DNA from: Channallabes apus
Lineage: Eukaryota; Chordata; Actinopteri; Siluriformes; Clariidae
Length of the DNA stretch: 64,000 nucleotides
Assembly (NCBI GenBank): GCA_030522415.1
Contig: CM060121.1
Span: 11,419,976-11,483,975, forward strand
Direction: 5' to 3'
Positions within the stretch are counted from its first letter, which is position 1. Each line of letters starts with the position of its first letter. A model generated the notes under the pieces. The model made no database searches and was not told the DNA's origin. It worked only from the letters and a program-made list of their open reading frames with translations. Position numbers and translations under genes: made by a program. Shown piece by piece: positions 40,647-51,793 of this stretch.

Positions 40647-41892
40647 TTACACTTTTTCGTCTTCCTCCAGCCTTCCTGATCCTTCATACCTATTCACATT
40701 TCCCATGCCTATACTTGTCATTAATTTTTTCCTTGCATGTTCTAAATTTGGCTTTACCTTTAAGGATCTTCTTATTTGTCGTCTCTCCTCTTTGTCTTTT
40801 CCCACGTTGTCTGCTGCAATCTCTTCTTCGCTGTCCATATCCTCGCTTTGGTCTCTTATTTCATCGTTGTCCAGTGATCTATCCGATGTTTCCATTTCTA
40901 TCTCTTGAGTGTCTTCCTCCTTTGTTTGTTGCTTCTCTTTTCTCTCTCTGCGTTCTTCTGTAGTGTGCTCTTTGTTCCTCTGATCCTTAGGTCTGACTTC
41001 GTCTAAGGCATTTCCACTGCATTCGGTCAAAGCCTTTTGTATCGGAGTCTCTTTGTCCTTTTGTGCACCGCTCAATCCATCCCTGGTTTGACCACCTTGT
41101 TGCGCCGCGACCAGATCTACCCGCCGCTCGCCACTTCGTTGATTTGTCCGCCCGTCTGCCCGCCGCTCCTCCCCCCCTCTCTTCTTGCTCCTCTTCGCTT
41201 CTCATTCCACATTCACATCTGTTTAGAGCCCAATTACAATCCGGGCACTTTATTGCGTTGCACTCTTGCGAAGTGCCCTCTCCCTTCACATTTGAAACAC
41301 TTGAAGTCAGGACAGTCTTTTACCATGTGATCCGGACTCATGCACAGCCGACAGGTTTTCACTTGATTGCTATGCATCACCCGGAAATACTGTGGACCTT
41401 CTGCCGTTTCAATTCTTGTGCTGTATGGGAGGGACGTAACTTCTTTCGGAAATCGCGTTCTTATGAACCTTGTCCCGTCCTCAATGCTTTGTGCCCGGAT
41501 AAATCCTTCTTTTGATTTTGGATTTTGGGGAGACTCCCCAACCTTCCAATTTGTTTAAAATTTCCTCATCAGCAATGTAAGCGGGTAGGTGCATGAAGGA
41601 AACAACGTAATCTTTGTTTTGTAGTCTTTACCGTCAATCCATCAGTTAAAAGTTCTATGTCATTTTCATTTTCAAAGGTTATTTCGTAGTCCTTCATTTG
41701 TTTGGGTCTCACCGCTAAGATCCTTCCTTCACCAATCCGCTCCACTACTGCCTTGATATCTGCAGCTCTTGCTTCCTTTACATGACCCACGTCCACAGAT
41801 ACTGTCGCTTCTTTTGAGTACACTCTGTTTCCACTCTCCTTCCTTACCTCTCTTTGCTTTTCTTGTTCACCTCGCCTTGCATCGTCCGCCAT
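40647..41892 (-). pseudogene. LINE B2 ORF1, degraded
   Basis: N-terminal RRM-like part 41892-41569 (shorter than B1, lacking ~16 early residues and the ENCEIRR stretch), knuckles around 41330-41200 with indels that break the second knuckle, and tail 41075-40647. The region corresponding to the B1 palindrome (about 41516-41552) is only quasi-palindromic and keeps the frame there (NKLEGWGVSP). Confidence 0.8.
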
Positions 41893-42066
41893 TTTTTGTC
41901 TCAGTGATGTTTACGCCGTCAAAAGCACAAAACATGTGCTTTTGACCCCCCCCCCCCCCCCAGGACAGCACAAGCTGCTGGGAGGAAGGGCAAAGAGGGA
42001 AAAAAAAAAAAAACAAACAAACGGCAAAAAAAAGGGAAAGGTGGTATTCTAGAAAACAAAAACAAT

Positions 42067-42083
42067 GGTGAGCCTTCCTCACC
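42067..42083 (-). other. 5'-terminal stem-loop 1 of LINE B2 (compensated stem)
   Basis: GGTGAG-CCTTC-CTCACC: compared with A and B1 the fifth base pair is changed on both strands (G:C to A:T), keeping the stem. Confidence 0.8.
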
Positions 42084-42116
42084 CACTGTAGCCAAACACT
42101 TCCTGATTGCTCTCTA

Positions 42117-42144
42117 GCGCTCTCAGACTGGTATGGCCGTAAGC
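42117..42144 (-). pseudogene. 5S rRNA 5' part (nt 1-28), split by B2
   Basis: Reaches GAGAGCGC, two bases further than at A and B1. Confidence 0.9.
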
Positions 42145-42234
42145 AAAATTTGGTCTGAAGGGAGGCCTATTTGAACTGTAAACAAAGACTTATTTAAAAA
42201 AAAAAAAAAAAAACGTAAGTGAAATAAAATTGAA

Positions 42235-42319
42235 AAGCTTACAGCACCTGGTATTCCCAGGCGGTCTCCCATCCAAGTACTAACCAGGCCCGAGCCTGCT
42301 TAGCTTACGAGATCGGGCG
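42235..42319 (-). pseudogene. 5S rRNA 3' part with 10 nt deletion, split by LINE C
   Basis: The same ten-base loss as at 27970-28057, plus TTACGAG for TTCCGAG. It breaks after GGGCG, where the T-run of C begins. Confidence 0.9.
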
Positions 42320-42414
42320 TTTTTTTTTTTTTTTTTTTTTATTAAACTTTTAATTCAGTACAAAACATTTAACACACATCAAGTACACATTCTGACCTTT
42401 TTAAGATTTCAGCA

Positions 42415-45400
42415 TTAGTAATGAATTAAAAAACCATTTGGGTCACATTTCAGCACTGGGTTATTTTTTAAAAACAGTTTTTCAAAGATCCCAATTTTCT
42501 CGTTCTCTGCAAAGTACCTGTACAATAGACTAATAATTACCTCCAGTTTTTCTTTGAAAATGATCCAAACATTAACTTCTACTTTTTTTAGTTTGGCTAT
42601 GTTCCTTCTTCTCCATATGGCATATTTTTGCCACGGCCATAAAAAAGTTGTACGAGTATTTATTTCCAGTTGTCTTTTGTGGACCGAATAAAAACAGTTC
42701 TTCCCATTGCTGTTGTGTCATTTCTTCTTGGTGGTCCACGTTGAGTACTTTTTTTGTCATTATTTTCAGTTTATCGGTGAAGTCCTTCAGTTTTTCACAG
42801 TAAAAAAACAAGTGCCATAATCCTTCATCCATCTTTTTACATACACATGTTGCACATGTGCTTAAACCAATTTTACATAACCTCATTTCAGTTAATATGC
42901 AGTTGTGTCTTTGTAGAAAATTAAACTCTTCTAAAATAGGTTCCATATATTTAATCTTTTCATTTCTCCATATGTCGCGGTCACTGAGCTCATTGAACCT
43001 TTTTTTTCCAGTAGTTATTTGCAATCGGCTTTACAAACGCTTCATCTCTAAAAACACCATATATCTCTTTGATTTTGCATTCTTTTAACTTCGTGTTTTC
43101 TCCATTCTTGTGTATTAAGTATGTGTCTGGATATTTGATTCCTTGCTCTAACTGTTCTTTGTCATCTATTCTTTTAATCCACTGAAGTGGCACTCTGTCT
43201 CTCAATTGTTTATACTGTTCTTGAAGTTTTGTGTTGTTGAATGTTTCACCCGTTTCGCTGACAGCATCTATGATTACCTGTAATGGCAAAAACCCTTCTT
43301 TAATTTCATATAAAATGTGTTTGATCTGTCTGATTCCGCTATCCCACCATTTTTTTGAAGTAGATTGTGTTATTTCCTTCTCTGATGTTTTGATTCAGGA
43401 ATAGGGGTTGATTTAATAACTGTTTTCTCCCTCTAGGTTCTACCTTTGTTAGTTAAAAAATCCCCCCATGCTTCCAACACTTCTTTATAAAACGCAGGTA
43501 AGTCAAATAACATAATTTTTAGTTTTCATCCATAAAATATCACATTCCATGTTAAAATCCCCTGCTTTCATTACATAAAACTCCATAATTTTTTTCCACA
43601 TTCCTGTGTTTTTGTTGTTCAAAAATTTCTGTACCACTTTGACCCTCAGACTTTTCTTTCTTATAAATGGGTCTAGCAGTCCCATCCCTCCCTCCTCTCT
43701 TTTCCCTATTAAGGTATCATATGCCACCTTCGCCCTTCCTTTCCCCCACAGAAAATGTAGTATCCTTTTCTTTATTCTCTTATATATCCATACAGGCATT
43801 GGTGTTACTGATAGTACGTGCCATAGTTTAGATAGCATTAGGACGTTTGTTACCAATATTTTCCCTTTAATTGTGAGATTTCTTTTTTCCCAGAATTGTA
43901 ATCTCTTTTCTATTCCCCCAAGTGTTTTCCCAGGTAATCTCATTTGCTTTGTTTGAGTTGGGTCCTATTTGTATTCCTAAGATCTTTTTGTTCTCTGTTT
44001 CTTTTTTAAACCCCATTTGCTCTGGTAGAGAGTCGGTTTCCCCTATTGGTATGTATGTGCTCTTCGTGTAGTTTACTTTTGCACCCGATCCATTACAATA
44101 CATATCGAGTATCACCAATGCCCTTTTCACGCTTTTAACGTTCTTTACCAGTAGTGTTGTGTCGTCCGCGTACTGGTAAACTGGTTCATGTTGCGGATTC
44201 TTCTCTATTTTTATTCCCTCTATTTCATCATCTGCTCTTGTTGCTAGCCCTAAAGGCTCTGCTATCATGGTATATAACAGGGCCGACAGTGGGCATCCCT
44301 GTCTGATGGATCTGGTTGGTGTAAAACATTCAGTTAAAAATCCATTACACTTAATACATTAAAATATTTTTATCCACTTTCTAAAACCTTCTCCGAATGC
44401 AAATTTTTCCAGAACATCGTACATGTATTGGTGTTCGACTCTGTCAAACGCTTTTTCGAAGTCTATGCTAATTAAATATCCTTTTTCATTTTTCTCCTTC
44501 ATGTATTCTATAGTGTCTCTTATACTGCTAACCGTATCCGCTATATCCCTTCCTTCTACTCCATACGCTTGTGTTGTGGTTATTATTTCAGGTAAAATGC
44601 TTTTCAATCGGTTTGCTAAAACTTTTGCTAGGATTTTAAAATCTGTATTTAGCATTGTGATTGGTCTAAAGTTTTTAAGATCCGCTTTATTCCCTTTTTT
44701 CTTATATACTAGTTTTATGATTCCTATTTTCATTGTTTCACTGAGTTCTCCCTCTGTAAAGATTTCTTCATACGTCTCTTTTAAAACTGGTATTAGCTGT
44801 GTTTTAAATTTTTTGTAAAATTCATTTGTTAGCCCGTCCATTCCGGGGCTCTTGCCTGTATTTAGCTGCTTAATTACGTTTTCTATTTCATCCTCTTTTA
44901 TTTCTTCGTCGCACATCTTTTTGGCCCCTTCTGTTACTCTTGTGCTTATGCGTTCCAGTAGGGCCTCTTCGTCTGTTTTATTGATCCCTTTGCTTGTAAA
45001 AATCTCCTTGTAAAACTCCTGTACTCTTTTTAAAACTTTCTCTTTCTTTCTCGACCGCACTTCTTTGATTTCATCTGCTTTTTGTCTGCTTTTCTCAAGG
45101 TCGAAAAAGAATTGTGCTTCTTTCTCCCTCTACCGCATATTTCATCTTGCTTCTTATTTGCCCTCTACACCTTTCCTCTTCTATTTGCCTCAGTTTGTCT
45201 TCTAGTCGGGTTATTTTCCCAATGTTTATTTCTTTCCTTTTACCATTATCATTCAAATTTCTGAGTTCTAACTCCAGGTCCTCCCTTACCTTCTTTTCCT
45301 CTTGCTTTGCGATTTTTTTACTATGTTCTATTGTGAGTTCTTTTATTTCGTATTTTACATTGTCCCACAATCCTTTTATTTTCCTTATATAATTCATTTT

Positions 45401-46207
45401 CCATGTTCCACCTTATTAAGTCTTGTACCCTTTGACAGTAAACTTTATTGTTTAGAATGCTAGAATTTAAAATCCATATCCCTGGTCCTCTCTTTGTTTC
45501 AGTGATGTCTAGCTCCATACATAAAAAGTTATGGTCACTGAAGCTGGTTTCTTTATAAAATATATTTTTCACCATTATTTCTATTTGTCTTGTGGTTAAA
45601 AACAAGTCGATTCTGCTTTGTTTTATTTCCCCCATTACCGTTTGTCTTCTGGAGTATTCTCTTCTATTTTGATTTCTTTCTCTCTATGTCTAGAAAGTTG
45701 AGATTTTCCATTAATCTTTTTAATTCATTCCTCCCTCTGTCTGCTTTGAATACCATATTTCCTATATCTAATTTTGTCAAAACAACGTTAAAATCCCCCA
45801 GCAGAATGACATTTTCCCAGTTTTTCATTTTTGTCTCCAAACCTCTTAAAAACACATCTTTTTCTTTTCCATCATTTGGTGCATGTACATTACACAAAGT
45901 TATCTTCTTACCATCTTTAACAAGTTCTACTGCTATGCTTTTCCCCATTTCATCCTTAAACATCATTCTTTCCTTTTCACTAACTCCTCTTTTAATTAAA
46001 ATTGCTACCCCTTTCCCTTGTTTCTCTTGTCCATTGCTAAAATATATATTTCCATCCCATACATTTTCATAGTTCTTAACACATTCATTGTCCCAATATG
46101 TTTCTTGTATACATAGTATTTCAGCTCTTTCTGCATTTGCTACTAATGTTTGAAATTTGTATACACTGTTAAGTCCCCTTGCATTAATTGAAACTATTCT
46201 AAGTCAT
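42415..46207 (-). pseudogene. LINE C ORF2 (endonuclease-RT), frameshifted
   Basis: Expected start ATG at 46207 (aligned with A2 and B), but a one-base loss puts a stop at codon 3; the true frame is then open from 46204 to 45664 with SINARGLNS, CIQETYWD, GKGVAILIKRG, VHAPND and LLGDFNVVL. SRIDLFL and FSDHNFLCMEL are in 45635-45321. RT: GKSPGMDGLTNEFYKKF, NFRPITMLNTDFK, IDFEKAFDRVEHQYMY (45060-44359), QYADDTTLLVKN (44268-43867). The remainder is in three shifted frames to a stop near 42415, including CATCVCKKMDEGLWHLFFYC. Confidence 0.87.
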
Positions 46208-46299
46208 TACTGCAATGTGGTATAGTGTTAAGCTTCCAACAGTTCATTCCTTGTTCTAGTATCTCTTCTGTTGTTGTCCCCATGTCTCCTAATCTTATA

Positions 46300-47444
46300 T
46301 TAGTCATATTTTTGAGCATTTCTTTTCTTTCTTTGTCTTTCTGTGGCTTTCTTGATGTTTGGTTTTATTATAGTTCTGTTTCTTCTGGTCTCTTTTCTCA
46401 TTAGCTGCATAATTTTGTCATCTTCTTTCTCCTGTTCATGTAGTCTTTCTGAATCACTCACCTTGTCGCTCTCTCTCTGTCTTCTGTCTCTCCTCTTCCA
46501 GTCCTTCATCCGCTGCGTTCACTTTCATTTTCGCTCCTGCCTCGTCATCCTGCTCCATGTTATTCATTGCCTTGCCTTCGGTCTCCTCCAGGTATACCGT
46601 TGTCTCCCCCACTACTGCCGATTCCCTTGCCTTTCTGGGTTCTTCTCCTTTGCTGTTGGTGCCAGTCTTTTCAACTTCTCTCTCTTTACTTGTAAGTTCC
46701 GTTCCAGTAAACTGCGCTTCTTCTTCCGCGCCATGATTATCCTGCTCATTTGTTTCGTCCGGACATTCACAGCTGATGAGTGCTTGTGCGCAGTCCGGAC
46801 ATTTAACCGCGGTACAGTTCTTCGCGTAGTGTCCCTGCTCGCAGCACTCTCTGCATATAAATTTTGGGCAGTCTTTTATGAGGTGTCCTGTGTCCATACA
46901 CAGGCGGCAAGTCTTCACCTGCCGACTGTGTATGACCCTAAAATACTGCGGACCTTCCTCGGTTTCGAATTTTGTGCTGTACGGTAGGGACACCACATCT
47001 TTGGGAAATCTGACTTTTACATATCTTGTTCCGTCCGCAATATCCGTACCTGGATGATACCGTCTTCTTATTGCCTGTAGAGGTATGACTCCCCACAGGT
47101 TCAGTTTTTCAATGATCACCTCGTCCTTTAGGTATGCTGGTAGGTACATAAAAGATACTACCAGGTCATTGTTTAGTAACGGTCTTGCTTCACATATTTG
47201 CCCATTAAGCATTAGTCCATTCAAAATCTCGTCTGTTGATTTTCTGTCCTTTAGGGTGAGCTCAACTTCTCCATTTTGTCGTGGTCTCAGTGCAAGCAAT
47301 TTCCCATGTCCAATTGTTTCTATAATTGTTTTAAGCAGTTCGGTGATTTTTGTTGTTGTTTCCACTATAACTGTTTTCCTTAACATACTCCTTTTCATAT
47401 TGGTTCTTATTTTGCTGAATTTTTGGTTCTCCAACTTCGGCCAT
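46300..47444 (-). pseudogene. LINE C ORF1, two frameshifts
   Basis: The best start is ATG 47444 (MAEVGEPKIQQNKNQY), as in MADN/MEDP of the other families; a shift near 47390 passes into the long frame ending at 46454. The longer Met at 47548 would translate 5' UTR sequence. Contents: RRM-like part (VIVETTTKITELLKTI...GKLLALRPRQ, VVSFMYLPAYLKDEVI, ADGTRYVKVRFP), knuckles C-RL-C-MDTG-H-LIKD-C, C-RE-C-CEQG-H-YAKN-C and CPDC...CEC, then an acidic tail. A shift near 46500 leads to the basic end (TRRNRTIIKPNIKKATERQ). Confidence 0.82.
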
Positions 47445-47493
47445 TTTGTTTGTTTATTTGTTTTCCAAGTAAACAATGACAGAAGGAAAGAAG

Positions 47494-47523
47494 CTTCCCC
47501 AAACAGCCTTGCTGCTGGGGGAG
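47494..47523 (-). other. 5' UTR stem-loop 2 of LINE C
   Basis: CTTCCCC...GGGGGAG outer stem with an inner CAGC-CTT-GCTG hairpin. Same position as in A and B. Confidence 0.65.
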
Positions 47524-47604
47524 CGTGAAAAAATAAAGTCCTTAACAATACAATTAAACCAAATTAAATCGATATCCCCAAAAAATAGATAGATAAACTT
47601 AAAT

Positions 47605-47623
47605 GGGAGAGCCTCTCTCTCCC
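47605..47623 (-). other. 5'-terminal stem-loop 1 of LINE C (covarying)
   Basis: GGGAGAG-CCTCT-CTCTCCC: 7 bp stem, sequence different from A and B but fully paired, again next to CTTCTGCAGCC. Confidence 0.82.
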
Positions 47624-47660
47624 TTCTGCAGCCACAATCAATCTCTGTTGCCACCAGATG

Positions 47661-47687
47661 GCGCTCTCAGACTGGTAGGCCGTAAGC
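47661..47687 (-). pseudogene. 5S rRNA 5' part, split by C
   Basis: Begins GCTTACGGCC but has lost two bases (GGTAGGCC on plus for GGTATGGCC). Confidence 0.9.
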
Positions 47688-47778
47688 AAAATTTGGTCTG
47701 AAGGGAGGCCTATTTGAACTGTGAACAAAGACTTATGTTTTTTTTTTTTTTTTTTTTATTAAGTGAAATAAAATTGAA

Positions 47779-47865
47779 AAGCTTACAACACCTGGTATTC
47801 CCAGGCGGTCTCCCATCCAAGTACTAACCAGGCCCGAGCCTGCTTAGCTTCCGAGATCAGACGCT
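47779..47865 (-). pseudogene. 5S rRNA 3' part with a different 10 nt deletion, split by LINE B3
   Basis: GAGATCAGACG then CTTTT: AGATCGGGCG is missing next to the LINE tail. TTACAACACC replaces TTACAGCACC. Confidence 0.87.
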
Positions 47866-47959
47866 TTTTTTTTTTTTTTTTTTTTTTATTAAAATGCATT
47901 CATGATACAGATAAAAGGAATAAGATTGCAGTTGCTTATTTCATCATTCATATTAAATT

Positions 47960-50900
47960 TTACAGGGGTTCTTCATTCTCTGGTAGTTGCATGAGAGTTT
48001 CTAAGACTTCATATACATTTGGGTTAAAGACCTCATAGAAATTGTCCAGCATGTTCTCGCTTTTGAAATACACATACAGCTTTCTCATATACATTTCTAA
48101 TTTCCTTTTAAAAATGTTCCAAACATCCAAGACAACTTTCTTTCCTAGCCACAATTCTTCTTTTCCATATGGCACTCTTTATTTGCATTATGCTCAAATT
48201 TATGAATTTTTTTATTTTTACACTTTTTATCCCAGCCTAGCATCACCACTCTGTTCCATTCCAGTTCATTTTCATCCCAGTCCCCAGTCAGATTCTTAAT
48301 TAAATGTTTACATTTTCCTAGAAAAGTTCGCAGTTTCTGACAGAATAAGAACATGTGTAAAAAGTCTTCTTCCTCTTCTTGACAAACCTGGCACACCGCA
48401 TTTTGTTCCACTCCCATTTTATACAGAATCATTTCAGAAAAGACCACTTTTTGCCTTACAATGTACTCAAAGCATTCCAACTTTGTTTCTACCGTCTTAC
48501 CCCTCATATTTCTCCATATGCCTTCTTTTTTTAAATTCTTAAATTTCCTTAGCCAGTAATCATTGACGATTGGCTCTTTAAAAACATCATCTCTAAAGCA
48601 ACAATAGAACATTTTTAGAGTGCATTCTTTTAAATCATACAGTTTTTCTCCCATTTCCACATAAATCTTTTCTTCTGCCTGTCTTTCTTCCATTTCCTCT
48701 ATTCTTTTTATCCAGTCTTTGGGTATTGCATTTTTCACAATTTCATATTTTTGTTATTTCTTGCTTCCCATACTCTTCCTTCGCTTCATTCATCGCATCC
48801 TCAATGTACTGTCTTGGTAGAAAGCCTTCTTTAAATTCATATAAGACGTCTCTCACCCTTGTTATCCCTACTTCCATCCATTTTTTTAACGTATATTTCT
48901 TTTCCTTGTCTTAATACGTTTTTGTTTAAGAACAGAGGTTGATTTAAGAGGCTTTCTCTTCCTTGTGGATTGAATATGATTCTCTTTAGAAACATTCCCC
49001 AAGCATAAAAAGTTTCTCTATAAAATCCCGGTAGTTTTTCCGTCATCCAAGGTTTTGTTTTCATCCATAGTACTGCGTCTCCCATGTTGAAATTCCCACA
49101 TTTAAGAAGTATTTCATGGTCTTTTTCCACTCAAATTTGTCGTTATCTTGAAGGTATCTGTTTACTACTTTAATTCTCATGGCATTTTTCCTCTGTTCTA
49201 TGTCCATTAAGCCTAAACCACCTTTGCTTACTGTTCCTATAATTGTACTGTAGGCTATTTTTGCCGGTTTGCCCTCCCATAAGAAGTTAAGAGCATTTTT
49301 TCAATCTTTTTTCCATCCATGATGGCATTTCAGACACGTATAACATACCAGAGTTTGGAGACCATTAAGACATTTAGGATTAAGACCTTTCCCTTCAAAT
49401 TCAGATTTCTTAATTTCCAGAAATTTAACCTTCTTTCTATTTCCATAGTCCTGTTCTCCCACATCTCGTCTCTTGCTTTTTTTCTCATTTTTCCCCATTT
49501 GAACTCCTAGGATCTTCATTTCGTTTTCTTCTTTAAATGTAAAGCAGTCAGTTAAAGTTTCTGCTTTGCCCATTCTCATGTACACCGTCTTATCTTCATT
49601 TATTTTACTGCCGGAGCCTTTGCAATAGTCAGTGACAATCTTCATTAGTTCCTTTGCACTGTTTTTCCCTTTTATAATCAATGTGTCGTCTGCATATTGG
49701 AAGATTTTGCCTTCTGCCTTATTTTCTTCGATTTCTATCCCTATTATTTTTTCGCTTTCTTTTATCGCTAATCCCAGAGGTTCAGAAGCGAGGGAGTACA
49801 GTAGGGACGATAGGGGGCATCCTTGTCTTATGGATCTTGAATTTCTGAAGCAATCTGTTATAAATCCATTACATTTTATTCTTGTCAGTGCTCCTTTATA
49901 TAAAATTCTGATCCAATTGATGAAGTTATCTCCGAAATTGAAACGTTTTAAAACCTCAAATAAATATTCATGCTCTACCCTATCGAAAGCCTTTTCAAAA
50001 TCCAGACTAATTATGTATCCATCCTCTTTTTTTTTCTTTATGTATTCTATCATGTCTCTAATACTCATCGTGATGTCTGCTATGTCTCTTCCCTTTATTC
50101 CATACGCTTGGTTTGTTTGTATTATACTTGGGGTCACTTCTTTGAGCCTGTTTGCTAGAATTTTTGCTAGAATTTTAAAATCTGTGTTCAACATTGTGAT
50201 TGGTCTATAGTTTTTTTAAGTTTGTCCTTTCACCTTTCCTTTTGTAGACCAGTTTCATTAAACCAATTCTCATTCTTTCGGTTACTTCCTCTTTTTCCTT
50301 GATTTCTTTAAAGACCTTGCTTAAGATCTTTAAGGTTTCTTTAAAACATAGGTAGAATTCGGCACCCAGTCCATCTATTCCTGGACTCTTCTTTCTCTTT
50401 AATTGATTTATTGCTCTCTCTATTTCTTCCTCTTTTATTTCTTGGTCGCATTCTTTATCCTCTTCGCTCACCTTTTGCCTTTATCTGATCTAATAATTTC
50501 TGTTTTTCCTTTTCTTCCACTCCCCTAGTGCTGAACAAATCCTCGTAGAATTCTTACTTTTAAAATGTTTTCATTTCCTTCTACTATGTCTCCGTTACTT
50601 CCTCTTATTTGTTTAATCATTTCAGCTCTTCCTCTACTTTTTTCTAAGTCAAAAAAGAATTTTGTGCATTTTTCTCCTTCTACTACGTACTTAGCTTTGC
50701 TTCTTAATTTCGCTCCCTCGTATTCTTTCTTCTAGTTCTTTCAGTTCTCCTTCCATTTCCTTGATTTTTTTGTATGTCTTTTTTTTTATTCATTTCTGCT
50801 TCTAAACTTTCTTTTACTCTTTTTTTCTTTGGATTTTTTGCATTTCTGCAAAAGTCTACAATATTTTATAGAAAATTTTTTTTATTAAAAATTTTACGTT

Positions 50901-51761
50901 CTCCCACCATATTCTTTTATCTTCCTTATACATTTCATTCTCTTTTTCTTTTTTTATGATTTCTGTGACCTTTGAAACGTAATCTTTACTCTTTAAGATT
51001 TCTGTGTGTTTAAAATCCACACACCTGGCCCTCTTTGCATGTTACTCCAGTCTATTTTAAAGAATAGGAGCTTGTGGTCGCTATAGCTGGTTTCTTCATA
51101 TCTGATTTGGTCAATGAAATTTTCCACATTTCTTGAGCACAGTACATAGTCGATTCTCGATCTACATATGAAGCTGCCCACTATTTGCCTTCTTGAATAC
51201 TTTTTTTTTTTTTTTTTTCCTTCTCTCCGTTCCTTTCTCTCCATACGTCTAAGTCATTTTCGTGAGTTCTTTTAATTCTTTTCTCCCTGTATCTGTTTTA
51301 AAAACCATTCCTTCTGCTATGTCCTGCTTGCTGAAAACAGTGTTAAAGTCTCCCATTATTATTTCTTTATATTTCCCTATAATATTCCTCAAAATGTTAA
51401 AGAAGTTCTTTTTTTTCTTTTTCTTGTTGGTGCATGTATATTTACCAAAAATTATTTCACGCCCTTCATAATTCGCTTCTATTGCTATGCATTTTCCCAG
51501 CTTGTCTGTATATACAATTTTGCTTGTGCTAAAGATATTTTTTCTTATTAAAAAAGCTACCCCCCTTCCGAGTTTTCTATCTCCATTGTTGTATAGGATA
51601 TCTCCTTCCCATTCTCTTTTATAGTTCTCCATAATGCTTTCTCTCCAGTTCGTTTCCTGCAAAGCAATGATGTCTTCCCCTTTACATTTCTCTTTCACTT
51701 TACCAAACTTTTCTATGTTCATCAAGCCTCTTGCATTGAACGTAACACAATTTAACACCAT
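47960..51761 (-). pseudogene. LINE B3 ORF2 (endonuclease-RT), many small indels
   Basis: Endonuclease 51761-51249 (FNARGL, ALQETNW, MGDFNTVFS all in one frame, the best endonuclease half among the B copies) and 51244-50993 (SRIDYVLC, YSDHKLLFF). Linker RIWWENVKF at about 50900 in the ancestral orientation, then decayed. RT: 50471-50205 (RKKSPGIDGLGAEFYLCF) and 50194-49301 (YADDTLIIKG, one Thr missing), thumb and C-terminus in frames at 49130, 48738 and 48175. Confidence 0.87.
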
Positions 51762-51793
51762 GAAGAGAAAGAAGATTAGATACTTAGGAACTA

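Larger units (their letters stand above)
34774..42116 (-). mobile_element. LINE B2: 5S-targeted Tx1-clade with nested LTR fragment
   Basis: The 3' half (34872-37317) is almost identical to B1; the nested Gmr1-like fragment (37318-39227) has the same junctions; the 5' half is the most diverged of the B copies, with its own 5' terminus (CTAGAGAGCAATCAGG...) joined to 5S after nt 28. It shares the 29 bp inversion with B1, but not the perfect palindrome in ORF1. Confidence 0.9.
42320..47660 (-). mobile_element. LINE C: third 5S-targeted Tx1-clade family, single copy
   Basis: About 5.3 kb, same layout and orientation as A and B, yet clearly diverged from both. 5' end CATCTGGTGGCAACAGAG... joins 5S after about nt 28; the poly(A) is followed by CGCCC, so the duplicated target is only CGC or CGCC (nt 26-29), shifted by a few bases from A and B. 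ORF1 is mostly open; ORF2 has at least six shifts. No second copy is in the window. Confidence 0.88.
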
